Shown: piece after piece, positions 1 through 6,408 of the stretch
Numbering within the stretch: the first letter of the stretch is position 1
How the letters are laid out: the number at the start of each line of letters is the position of its first letter
Origin: Candidatus Dormiibacterota bacterium
Lineage (GTDB): Bacteria; Chloroflexota; Dormibacteria; Aeolococcales; Aeolococcaceae
DNA: 11,591 bases
Direction: 5' to 3'
NCBI GenBank assembly: GCA_003170875.1
Contig: PMYJ01000046.1
Coordinates: forward strand, 13,517-25,107
Notes under the pieces: generated by a model
The model's input: only the letters and a program-made list of their open reading frames with translations
What the model was told of the DNA's origin: nothing
The model's database searches: none
Translations under genes and position numbers: made by a program

Positions 1-278
1 CCGTCGGCCATCGTCACCACCACCACCTCGCTCTCAGCGTGGTCGACACCGAAGCGCAGCGCCGCGGCGGGTCCCCGACCGTAGGTGTTGTGGAGGGGAC
101 GCAGCCGGCCCTCTCGCCGCGCGTACTTCTCCAGGTGAGTGACGGTGGTGTCGTTCGCGTCGTCGTAGACCGCGAGCGCCTCACAGGGAAGCGTTACCGC
201 CTCGAAAACGCGATCCAGGAAGTCGACGATCGCCGGCCCCTCGTTGTAGACGGGCACCACGACGGAGACGCGGGGCAT
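1..278 (-). CDS. Family 2 glycosyltransferase, N-terminal part only (gene runs off the left edge)
   Basis: The minus frame from the ATG at 278 stays open to base 1, giving 92 residues of the N-terminus. Visible features are a first beta strand with VSVVVPVYNEG (residues 4-14), an acidic segment VYDDANDTT (about 37-45) where GT2 enzymes carry their nucleotide-binding aspartates, the segment NTYGRGPAAALRFG (about 63-76), and VVVVTMADG at the cut end, where the metal-binding aspartate lies. This order matches GT-A fold GT2 enzymes, especially the polyprenyl-phosphate sugar synthase type, which moves a sugar from a nucleotide donor to a lipid phosphate on the cytosolic side of the membrane. The acceptor is inferred, because the C-terminal half is missing. 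The gene starts 7 bases after the dehydrogenase stop, so the two are probably co-transcribed. No strong Shine-Dalgarno sequence is visible. Confidence 0.85.
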   Translation of the reverse strand, partial: MPRVSVVVPVYNEGPAIVDFLDRVFEAVTLPCEALAVYDDANDTTVTHLEKYARREGRLRPLHNTYGRGPAAALRFGVDHAESEVVVVTMAD

Positions 279-285
279 CGGCGGA

Positions 286-1476
286 TCAGATCCGGACGCC
301 GTCGCCGAGGACGTTGAAGAGGTCGACGACGGGGACCTCCACGTGCAGGTCACGGTACTCGGGGTGCGGCGTCGCCACGATCAAGAGCTCGGCGCGGTCG
401 ATCACCTCCTGCAACGGCACCAGGTGAGGGTCCGTGGTCACGTGGGGGTCGGTGCAGAGCACCTCCCGGGCCTTGATGGCGAGCAGGCGCTTCAGCTTGT
501 AGCTGAGGCTCGACCGCGTGTCGTCGGATCCGCCTTTGAAGGCCATCCCCAGGATCCCCACCGTCATCTCCGACAGGTCGAATCTCCGCTCTACCTGGCT
601 GATCACGTAGAGCGGCAGCCCCTCGTTGATCATGACGCTGGCGTGGCCGAGGGTGAAGCGGTTCTCGTTGAACGCCGTGATCTGCATGGTGTCCTTGAAG
701 AGGCAGGGGCCGGCGGCGAAGCCCGGCCCGGGCATGTCGGCCGCCCGCGGGTACTGATAGGTGACCGCATGGCGGATGCGCTCGAAGTCGAGGCCAAAGT
801 CGTTGGCGATCATGAAGAACTGGTTGGCGGCCGCGAACTTGATGTACCGCCAGGCGTTGGTGTAGAGCTTGGCCAGCTCCGCCTCCTCGGGGAGGAGCTC
901 GACGATCTCCGGGGTGAGCAGCCGGAAGAGGGCGCCGGCGCGCTCCAGGGCCCGTGGGTCGCGGCCGGAGACGATCTGGGGCAGCGAGCTCAGCTCGCGC
1001 AGCGCGTAGCCCTCGGCGATGCGCTCCGGGCAGAAGACGACGTCGACCGCCTTGCCGAGCTCCTTCATCCGCTTGGTGACCATCGCGGTCACGCCCGGAT
1101 AGACGGTGCTCCGGAGCACCAGAAGCTGCCCGTCCACCAGGTTATCGACCTCGGCCTCGACCGCCTGCAGCACCGCCCCGATCTCGGGGTTGAGGAAGCG
1201 GTCGACGGGCGTCCCGATGACGACCACCACCGCCTCGGCGGTGCTGACCGCCCGGCCGTCGGTGGTGGCGGTGAGCTTGCCGCTCGCCAGCACCCGGGGC
1301 AGGGCCTCGTCGGCCCCCTCCTCGCGGAAGGGCATGCGACCGGCGTTGACCGTCTCGACCGCCCGGGTGTTGCTGTCGTACAGCACCACGGACTGCCCCC
1401 GGTCGGCAAAGGCGATCCCGAGCGGCAGCCCCACATGCCCACAGCCGCCGATGATGGCGATGTTCCGCTCGAACAC
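286..1476 (-). CDS. Nucleotide-sugar 6-dehydrogenase (UDP-glucose / UDP-ManNAc dehydrogenase family)
   Basis: 396 residues. It should perform the NAD-dependent four-electron oxidation of a UDP-hexose C6 hydroxyl to the uronic acid in the cytosol. The N-terminal Rossmann motif is IGGCGHVGLPLG (9-20). Other family motifs are VVVIGTPVD (84-92), LRSTVYPG (121-128), CPERIAEG (149-156), the conserved lysine in ELAKLYTN (K203), the catalytic cysteine in AAGPCLFKD (C258), and GMAFKGGSDDTRSS (310-323) in the C-terminal UDP-binding part. The GPCLFKDTMQ form and the LAKLYTN context look closer to WecC/WbpA-type dehydrogenases than to classical UDP-glucose dehydrogenase, so substrate is uncertain. At 396 residues it is slightly short for the family. 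I chose the GTG at 1476 because GGAGG lies 6 bases upstream and the Rossmann strand begins there; the longer open frame adds about 70 residues unlike the family. It has its own promoter candidate in the divergent gap. Confidence 0.93.
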   Translation of the reverse strand: MFERNIAIIGGCGHVGLPLGIAFADRGQSVVLYDSNTRAVETVNAGRMPFREEGADEALPRVLASGKLTATTDGRAVSTAEAVVVVIGTPVDRFLNPEIGAVLQAVEAEVDNLVDGQLLVLRSTVYPGVTAMVTKRMKELGKAVDVVFCPERIAEGYALRELSSLPQIVSGRDPRALERAGALFRLLTPEIVELLPEEAELAKLYTNAWRYIKFAAANQFFMIANDFGLDFERIRHAVTYQYPRAADMPGPGFAAGPCLFKDTMQITAFNENRFTLGHASVMINEGLPLYVISQVERRFDLSEMTVGILGMAFKGGSDDTRSSLSYKLKRLLAIKAREVLCTDPHVTTDPHLVPLQEVIDRAELLIVATPHPEYRDLHVEVPVVDLFNVLGDGVRI

Positions 1477-1482
1477 GGGCAG

Positions 1483-1487
1483 CCTCC
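1483..1487 (-). promoter_or_regulatory. Ribosome binding site deciding the GTG start of the dehydrogenase
   Basis: On the minus strand GGAGG sits 6 bases before the GTG at 1476-1474. This is the clearest Shine-Dalgarno sequence in the window. It fixes the start against the longer in-frame extension. Confidence 0.8.
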
Positions 1488-1518
1488 GATTCCCCAGGGC
1501 GGACTGGTACGTGGCGGG

Positions 1519-1524
1519 AGTATA
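1519..1524 (-). promoter_or_regulatory. Candidate -10 element for the leftward dehydrogenase-GT2 operon
   Basis: The minus strand reads TATACT, one base from the TATAAT consensus, in otherwise very GC-rich DNA. Transcription would start about 1512, leaving a leader of about 35 bases that includes the GGAGG site. No convincing -35 hexamer lies 16-18 bases upstream. A TTGACC is present but 30 bases away, which is too far for ordinary sigma-70 spacing. Confidence 0.5.
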
Positions 1525-1531
1525 CCGGCAC

Positions 1532-1548
1532 GGTCGACCAGGGTACCC
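1532..1548. repeat. Two adjacent 8-base perfect palindromes in the divergent promoter region
   Basis: GGTCGACC (1532-1539) and GGGTACCC (1541-1548) are each self-complementary and lie one base apart. They sit just upstream of the TATACT element, where a regulator could touch a leftward promoter. Short palindromes are not rare in GC-rich DNA, so function is only a possibility. Confidence 0.25.
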
Positions 1549-1626
1549 AGGTCGGGTCAAACGAACCGAAAGAGTGATGGGGCGTCCACCGGGGCGGTCC
1601 CCCTCACCCAGGCCGACAGCGATTGG

Positions 1627-1632
1627 TAGGAT
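1627..1632 (+). promoter_or_regulatory. Candidate -10 element for a leaderless transcript of membrane protein A
   Basis: TAGGAT is followed by exactly 7 bases (GCCGCCG) and then the ATG at 1640. In actinobacteria and related high-GC groups a TANNNT box at this distance typically places the transcription start on the first base of the start codon. No Shine-Dalgarno sequence precedes 1640, and there is no good -35 hexamer, both of which fit a leaderless mRNA. The 18-base stretch 1624-1641 recurs with one mismatch at 3444-3461. Confidence 0.5.
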
Positions 1633-1639
1633 GCCGCCG

Positions 1640-3388
1640 ATGCCACCGAAGACTGCGAAGGCCGCGCTTGAGGCTCCTCCCCGGCCCTCGAACACGGTGG
1701 GCGAGCGTCTCGTGGCGCTCTCAGAGCCGGCCCACTACCTCTCGCTGGTCGCGGGCCTCGCCGTCCTCCTCTATCTAACCCGGCACACCTGGTTCTTCAA
1801 CGACGAGTTCGCCTTCTTCGCGCGGATGCAACCTGGCCACTCTCTCGGTCTTCTCGTCCCTTACCAGGAGCAGTGGTCGACGGTCCCGCTTCTCCTCACG
1901 CTCGGTCTGTACAAGCTGGTGGGGCTGCACTCCGTCCTCCCTTACAACGTCTGGACGATCCTGACCCACCTGGTGGTGGTGCATCTCCTCTGGCGCTGGA
2001 TGCGGCGGGTCGGCACCGACCCCTGGGTGGCCACCGCGCTGGCCGCCGTCTTCCTGGTGGTGGGTGGCGGCGCGGAGGAGCTCTCCATATGGTTTCAGGT
2101 CACCTTCGAGATGTCGGTGGCTCTCGGCCTTATCGGTGCTCTTCTGGTCGACCACGACGGCCAGGGCAAGGCTCGCGATGTCGGCTTCTGGCCCATCGCG
2201 GTCATCGGCCTCATGTGCTCCAACGTCGGCGTCTTCATGGTCGTGCTCGGTGGCCTCGTGGCCCTCCTGCGCCGGGGCCCCGCCGCGGCCCTGCGGGTCG
2301 TCTCCGTCCCTGCCCTGGTTTTCCTGGCCTGGCTTGTCCTGATCGCCCACGGAGCGCCCTCGAGCACGCCCACCCCGCTTGGAGACCTGTGGCTCCTGGC
2401 TCAGTACGTCTGGATTGGGGTCACAGCCGCCCTCGATAACACGACCGGCTGGGTCGGAACCGGCGCAGTTCTCGTCCTGGTCATGGCCGCGTGGCTCTAT
2501 CGGGAACGGCGGCAGGCCCGCGGGCCGAAGGCGCTAGCGTTCGCTGGCGCGCTCACCGCCCCGGCCTTCTTCATCGGGGTCGGCCTGGCCCGGGTCGCGG
2601 CCGGTACGAGCGGAGCCGGCTCGACTCGCTATGGGTACGTGTGCATCGCGCTGCTCTTGCCGGCGGCCGGCCTGGCCCTGAGCCGGATCTGCGCGCGCTC
2701 AGCTGTGGTTGGCCGGACGTTGGTGATCGCCGCCTCGGGGGTCTGGGTGGTCAACGGCGTCGCGAGCTTGATCGGCCTCCTTCAGGTCCTGTCGCCGCTC
2801 AGCGGGGCCGCGCAGAGCACGACCCTCGGCGCCGCACGACTCCTCGCCGGGAGTGCGCCGCTTGCGGTGCGCAACGGGGCGAGCGTCGCGCCATGGTCAC
2901 CGGGACTCACGGTCAGCACGCTGCGTTCGATCATCCAGGCCGGCGCCTGGCCGACCAACCTTCCCGTGACCGACCAGGACCTGCTGGACGCCGCCGCGTA
3001 CGTGCAGGTGAGCGTCACCCCAACGCCGCTGACACCATCGGGAACACCGCCGTCCGTCCTTCCCGAGTTCCGACCTCTGGTCTCCTCCGACGGAGGCGAT
3101 TGCGTGTCGCTGGCCTTACTGGGTGGACAGCCGGAGATCGGACTGAGCTTTGCCTCTTCGGGTTGGGTGGAGATCATCACCGCGGGGTCGGGGGACGCCA
3201 GCGTCCAACTCGCCTGGGCCACCACCCCTGGCGTACTCACGGCCGCCCAGCCCGAGGTGCTCCCGGCCGGCTCCTCCTACCTGAACATCACCGCGGCCGG
3301 CACCATTGCCATGCTGACCCTTCCGACCGGATCGGAACGCCTGTGCGGAGTGTCGATGACGGGCACGACCGTCGGTTCTGACCCGTGA
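1640..3388 (+). CDS. Polytopic membrane protein A with C-terminal outer domain, GT-C-like, function unknown
   Basis: 582 residues from the ATG at 1640, chosen because TAGGAT lies 7 bases upstream; an in-frame ATG at 1631 is also possible. A short cytosolic N-terminus is followed by about 11-12 hydrophobic segments (roughly residues 33-380). Then comes a non-membrane domain of about 200 residues, rich in Ser, Thr, Pro and Gly. The loop after the first membrane segment has FFNDEFAFF (52-60), resembling the acidic first-loop motif of GT-C glycosyltransferases, which use polyprenyl-phosphate sugars at the outer membrane face. Later marks are WSTVPLL (79-85), HLLWRWM (115-121), and the tail motifs LTVSTLRSII (423-432) and VSVTPTPL (457-464), with two cysteines (488 and 569) that could form a disulphide. 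I do not recognise a named family. Protein B is a clear paralogue: 23 of 31 residues match in A 30-60 against B 52-82. A glycosyltransferase or glycan-modifying role is inferred. Confidence 0.85.
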   Translation: MPPKTAKAALEAPPRPSNTVGERLVALSEPAHYLSLVAGLAVLLYLTRHTWFFNDEFAFFARMQPGHSLGLLVPYQEQWSTVPLLLTLGLYKLVGLHSVLPYNVWTILTHLVVVHLLWRWMRRVGTDPWVATALAAVFLVVGGGAEELSIWFQVTFEMSVALGLIGALLVDHDGQGKARDVGFWPIAVIGLMCSNVGVFMVVLGGLVALLRRGPAAALRVVSVPALVFLAWLVLIAHGAPSSTPTPLGDLWLLAQYVWIGVTAALDNTTGWVGTGAVLVLVMAAWLYRERRQARGPKALAFAGALTAPAFFIGVGLARVAAGTSGAGSTRYGYVCIALLLPAAGLALSRICARSAVVGRTLVIAASGVWVVNGVASLIGLLQVLSPLSGAAQSTTLGAARLLAGSAPLAVRNGASVAPWSPGLTVSTLRSIIQAGAWPTNLPVTDQDLLDAAAYVQVSVTPTPLTPSGTPPSVLPEFRPLVSSDGGDCVSLALLGGQPEIGLSFASSGWVEIITAGSGDASVQLAWATTPGVLTAAQPEVLPAGSSYLNITAAGTIAMLTLPTGSERLCGVSMTGTTVGSDP

Positions 3389-3425
3389 GAGCCACGGGCC
3401 TGCTCGACGGTCAGGACGGGAGCGC

Positions 3426-3452
3426 TTGGAGGTTGTCCGCGTCTGGTAGCAT
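3426..3452 (+). promoter_or_regulatory. Candidate internal promoter upstream of the SDR epimerase
   Basis: TTGGAG (3426-3431) and TAGCAT (3447-3452) are separated by 15 bases. The second box lies inside an 18-base stretch (3444-3461) that matches the promoter of membrane protein A at 17 positions. By analogy the start would be near 3460, giving a leader of about 80 bases before the ATG at 3540. The 151-base gap 3389-3539 is by far the longest in the rightward gene run, which fits a separate promoter here. The 15-base spacing is short. Confidence 0.45.
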
Positions 3453-3461
3453 GCCGCCGAT
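3444..3461 (+). repeat. Second copy of an 18-base promoter-region element (first copy 1624-1641)
   Basis: TGGTAG[G/C]ATGCCGCCGAT occurs at 1624-1641 and 3444-3461 with one mismatch. The first copy ends in the start codon of membrane protein A. In the second the corresponding codon is ATC and no gene starts there. The flanks are not visibly similar, so this is a short shared element and not the end of a long duplication. Confidence 0.6.
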
Positions 3462-3472
3462 CGCGTCGCGGT

Positions 3473-3504
3473 CGGCCCAAGGGCCGTTGGACCCTAGTTG
3501 TCCA
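3473..3504 (+). other. Two tandem RNA hairpins in the presumed epimerase leader
   Basis: CGGCC (3473-3477) can pair with GGCCG (3482-3486) across the loop CAAG. TGGAC (3488-3492) can pair with GTCCA (3500-3504) across a 7-base loop. They are one base apart, lie between the predicted transcription start and the ribosome binding site, and lack a following U-run, so they do not look like an intrinsic terminator. Confidence 0.4.
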
Positions 3505-3527
3505 GCCTGAGAGGAGCCGACCGCACT

Positions 3528-3535
3528 GAGGGGAG
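3528..3535 (+). promoter_or_regulatory. Ribosome binding site of the SDR epimerase
   Basis: GAGGGGAG ends 4 bases before the ATG at 3540 and decides this start over an upstream in-frame TTG at 3498. It lies in the second of two near-identical decamers, CTGAGAGGAG at 3507-3516 and CTGAGGGGAG at 3526-3535. No start codon follows the first copy at a usable distance. Confidence 0.7.
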
Positions 3536-3539
3536 ACAG

Positions 3540-4565
3540 ATGGGCAGAGTCTTGGTCACCGGCGCCGCCGGATTCATCGGCGGATATGTCGTGGAGGAGC
3601 TGCTGAGCCGGGGCCATGAGGTGGTCGGGCTGGACAACCTCTCCAAGTACGGGAAAGTGAGCAAGTCGTACGACGACCACCCCGGCTATAGCCTCGTCGA
3701 GGGCGATGCGCGGGACGTGGATCTGATGGCGAAGCTGCTCGCCGACTGCGACCACCTCATCGCCGGAGCGGCGATGATCGGTGGGATCTCGTACTTCCAC
3801 GCCTACGCGTACGACCTGCTCGCCACCAACGAAAGGATCATGGCGGCGACCTGCGACGCCGCCATCCAAGCCCACCGCGACCACGGTCTCCAGAAGGTCA
3901 CCTACATGAGCTCCTCGATGGTCTTCGAGTCCGCGGACTCGTGGCCGTCCGTCGAGGGGCAGGAGCGCCAGATCCCCCCCCCGCTCTCCTCCTACGGCTT
4001 CCAGAAGCTGGCCGTCGAGTACTTCGCCCGGGCCGCCTGGGAGCAGCACGGCCTTCCGTACACGATCGTGCGCCCCTTCAACTGCGTCGGGGTGGGCGAG
4101 GGCCGAGCGCTGGGTGACGTCGAGGTGCCGAGCGGCAACGTCAAGCTGGCCATGAGCCACGTGGTCCCCGATCTGGTCCAGAAGGTGCTCCGCGGCCAGG
4201 ACCCCCTTCACCTCCTCGGCGACGGTAGCCAGGTGCGCCACTACACCTACGGAGGGGACCTGGCCCGCGGCATCGTGACCGCCATGGAGAGCCCCGCCGC
4301 ACTGAACGACGACTTCAACCTCTCGACCTCGGTGTCCACCACCGTGCTCGAGCTTGCCGAGACGATCTGGAAGCGCGTCCGAGGAGATGGGGTCCCTTTC
4401 CGGTACGTCTGCGACCCACCTTACGAGCACGACGTTCAGCGTCGCGTGCCCTCGGTCGAGAAGGCGGAGCGCGTCCTTGGCTTCGCCGCCACCACCTCGC
4501 TGGACGCCATGCTCGACGAGGTCATCCCCTGGATCGAGCAGGCGATCGCGGCCGGGACGATCTGA
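3540..4565 (+). CDS. NAD-dependent epimerase/dehydratase (extended SDR), sugar-nucleotide modifying
   Basis: 341 residues, the usual length for extended short-chain dehydrogenases acting on nucleotide sugars. The Rossmann motif GAAGFIGG is at 8-15, with aspartate in GLDN (D32) for the NAD ribose. The active site shows MSSSMVF (123-129) and the YxxxK pair in SYGFQK (Y152, K156). RPFNCVG (178-184) and HYTYGGDLARG (234-244) are typical of the substrate-binding half. The fold and cofactor are clear, but whether it is a 4-epimerase, a 4,6-dehydratase or another isomerase is not. It is distinct from the RmlB in the same window: it lacks the STDEVYG motif and has SSSMVFE instead, which speaks against classical 4,6-dehydratase chemistry. 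It lies between two paralogous membrane proteins, with B starting 11 bases after its stop, suggesting it makes the sugar they handle. A run of nine C bases lies inside the gene. Confidence 0.92.
   Translation: MGRVLVTGAAGFIGGYVVEELLSRGHEVVGLDNLSKYGKVSKSYDDHPGYSLVEGDARDVDLMAKLLADCDHLIAGAAMIGGISYFHAYAYDLLATNERIMAATCDAAIQAHRDHGLQKVTYMSSSMVFESADSWPSVEGQERQIPPPLSSYGFQKLAVEYFARAAWEQHGLPYTIVRPFNCVGVGEGRALGDVEVPSGNVKLAMSHVVPDLVQKVLRGQDPLHLLGDGSQVRHYTYGGDLARGIVTAMESPAALNDDFNLSTSVSTTVLELAETIWKRVRGDGVPFRYVCDPPYEHDVQRRVPSVEKAERVLGFAATTSLDAMLDEVIPWIEQAIAAGTI
3974..3982 (+). repeat. Homopolymer of nine C bases inside the epimerase gene
   Basis: The run encodes the end of Ile145 and Pro146-148. It is the longest homopolymer I noticed in the window; G runs at 7472-7478 and in rmlC reach seven. 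Loss or gain of one base would break the frame just before the catalytic Tyr152. Confidence 0.9.
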
Positions 4566-4576
4566 CGGGGAATCGG

Positions 4577-6364
4577 GTGAGCAGCGAAACGACGCCGCCC
4601 GTCGACCCCGCGACCTCTGACGCGGACCTACCCGGAGGCGCTGTTGCGGCGGCCGGGGAGGCGCCGCGATCCACGGCGACCCGTCCCCCGCTTCGCCTCC
4701 TCGGCGAGCGGCTCGAAGAGCTGGCGACCCCCGCCCACTACCTCTCGCTCGTGCTCGGGCTCGTCGTCCTTCTCTACCTCGATCGCCACCTCTGGTTCCT
4801 CGGGGACATCTTCGAGTTCTTCAACAGGTTCCAGCCGGGCCAGTCGCTCAATCTCTTCTTTCCCCACAACGAGCACTGGTCGACCATCCCCATCCTCCTG
4901 AACCTGGGCCTCTACGACATCTTCGGGCTGCGCACCTACGTCCCCTACATCGCTCTCGATCTGGTTGCGCACCTGGCCGTGGCCCACCTGCTCTGGCGCT
5001 GGATGCTGCGTCTCGGCAGCGACCGCTGGATCGCCACCGCGCTCGCGGCGGCCTTCGTGGTGCTCGGCGGGGGCGTCGAGAATCTCACCTCGTCCTTCCA
5101 GATCGGCTTTGTCCTCCCCGTCGTCCTCGGTCTGCTGGGTGCCTTCCTGCTCGACTACTCGGGTCCCAGCCGGTGGGATCGGGATATCGGGTACTGGATC
5201 ATCGGCGTGGCCGCCATCATGTGCTCGGGGATCGGCGTCTGCGTGGTGCTGCTCGGCGCGACCCTGGTCCTGCTCCGCCGTGGCTGGTTGGCCGCGCTCC
5301 GTGCCGCCCTGGTGCCCGCCGTGGTGTACCTGGTCTGGCTGGCGCTCATCGGCCACGAAGCGATCTCGACGACTCCCGCTCCCAAATGGGAACTGCCCCA
5401 GGTCGCTCAGTACGTCTGGACCGGGCTGACGAGCGCGATCGAGGGGACCACCGGCTGGACCGGACTGGGTGGGGTGCTCGCCCTCGGGCTCGGAGTGTGG
5501 CTGTATCTCAACCGGGGCCGGGCGCAGGGCCGGGAGGCGCTCGCCTTCGCCGGCCCCCCGGTGGCGCTCGTCTTCTTCGCCATCATCGGGGTCGGCCGGA
5601 TCTCCCTCGGCGTGGACGAGGCGACCTTCACGCACTACGCCTACGAATGGGTGGTCCTGCTGCTCCCCGCCACCGCCCTGGTGCTCACCCAGCTGACCCA
5701 TCACTCCATGACCGGAAGGTGGGTGGCGCTCGGCCTCACGGCGGTGGTGGCGGTCAACGGTATCGCCGGCATCGACACCTGGATCTCCGCCAACAACCCC
5801 GTTCAGGAGCAGACCGAGGGGCAGATTCTGGCCGCCGCCCATCTCCTGACCGGGGGCGCGCCCATGGCCGTCGGGGGTGACGCCGAGGTGGCACCGGTGA
5901 ACTCTCCCAACCTCACCGTCAGCGACCTGCGTTCGATGATCGCGGCAGGGAAGATCCCCATGAGCACGCCGGTGACCGAAACCGACACGCTCAACGCCTC
6001 GCTCTACCTCCAGGTGAGCGTCACCCGCACCCCCCTCGTGACCGGCTCTGCACCCACCGTCGGAACCGAGGTGTGGCCGCTCCCCCAGGCATCCGGCCAG
6101 TGTGTGACGGTCGCCAACGGCGCCTCGCCCGCGCCGCTCAGCCTGACCTTCTCTCAGCCCGGCTCAGTGGCGATCACCCCGACCGGGAGCGGAGACGTCA
6201 CCGCCCAGCTCGCGCTGGAGCAAACGTCCCTCGCTTTGACCGGGAGCAACAGCTTCCCCGTCACCGCCGGGAGCACCTCCTATCTGAACGACACGGCAGC
6301 GGGTACCGCACTGCTGATCTCCCTCCCCGCAGGGGTGACCACGATCTGCGGAGTCAGCGGGTAG
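4577..6364 (+). CDS. Polytopic membrane protein B, paralogue of A, with C-terminal outer domain
   Basis: 595 residues from a GTG that follows the epimerase stop by 11 bases, with a weak GGGG ribosome site 6 bases upstream, so translation is probably coupled. The layout is that of protein A: a longer polar N-terminus (about 50 residues), about 11-12 hydrophobic segments (roughly 55-400), then an outer domain of about 190 residues. Shared blocks are PAHYLSLV, WSTIPILL (101-108), HLLWRWM, LTVSDLRSMI (446-455), VSVTRTPL (480-487) and two cysteines (509 and 591) matching those of A. The first-loop acidic motif differs: FLGDIFEFF (74-82), which keeps the aspartate (D77) but has isoleucine where A has glutamate, with a glutamate two residues later. 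This may be a changed or shifted active site. No named family is recognised. A role in lipid-linked sugar transfer or glycan modification is inferred from the topology and neighbours. Confidence 0.85.
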   Translation: MSSETTPPVDPATSDADLPGGAVAAAGEAPRSTATRPPLRLLGERLEELATPAHYLSLVLGLVVLLYLDRHLWFLGDIFEFFNRFQPGQSLNLFFPHNEHWSTIPILLNLGLYDIFGLRTYVPYIALDLVAHLAVAHLLWRWMLRLGSDRWIATALAAAFVVLGGGVENLTSSFQIGFVLPVVLGLLGAFLLDYSGPSRWDRDIGYWIIGVAAIMCSGIGVCVVLLGATLVLLRRGWLAALRAALVPAVVYLVWLALIGHEAISTTPAPKWELPQVAQYVWTGLTSAIEGTTGWTGLGGVLALGLGVWLYLNRGRAQGREALAFAGPPVALVFFAIIGVGRISLGVDEATFTHYAYEWVVLLLPATALVLTQLTHHSMTGRWVALGLTAVVAVNGIAGIDTWISANNPVQEQTEGQILAAAHLLTGGAPMAVGGDAEVAPVNSPNLTVSDLRSMIAAGKIPMSTPVTETDTLNASLYLQVSVTRTPLVTGSAPTVGTEVWPLPQASGQCVTVANGASPAPLSLTFSQPGSVAITPTGSGDVTAQLALEQTSLALTGSNSFPVTAGSTSYLNDTAAGTALLISLPAGVTTICGVSG

Positions 6365-6408
6365 GGGCTTGCGGTGCGACGGGTGTTCGCGGTGACGATG
6401 GGCCGCCC

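Noticed and set aside
343..1629. Long plus-strand open frame of 428 codons opposite the dehydrogenase
   Set aside because: It is antisense to a gene with full family motifs, and its Arg/Gly/Val/His-rich composition is what a GC-rich antisense frame gives. No family motif is visible.
1106..1639. Upstream extension of membrane protein A into the dehydrogenase gene
   Set aside because: The region is antisense to the dehydrogenase, and paralogue B has no similar extension. The ATG at 1631 remains a minor alternative, since it is in frame and nine bases earlier.
1477..1695. N-terminal extension of the dehydrogenase to an upstream start near 1695
   Set aside because: GGAGG six bases before the GTG at 1476 and the Rossmann strand starting there fix the shorter form. 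The extension crosses the divergent promoter region and overlaps gene A.
3498..3539. TTG start giving 14 extra residues on the epimerase
   Set aside because: There is no ribosome site before it, and the extra residues lie inside the hairpin and ribosome-site region. The ATG at 3540 has GAGGGGAG upstream and begins the Rossmann strand.
3411..4430. 339-codon minus-strand frame opposite the epimerase
   Set aside because: The plus strand carries a complete SDR enzyme with all catalytic motifs. The antisense translation shows no recognisable domain.
4628..5842. 404-codon minus-strand frame opposite membrane protein B
   Set aside because: It is very rich in Glu, Gly, Asp, His and Arg, the complement of hydrophobic codons of a membrane protein, and has no domain motif.
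6073..6408. N-terminal extension of protein C into gene B
   Set aside because: This part overlaps B in another frame, is Arg/Pro-rich and unlike any GT-C N-terminus. A GTG at 6409 or 6415 starts just before the basic segment and first membrane helix.
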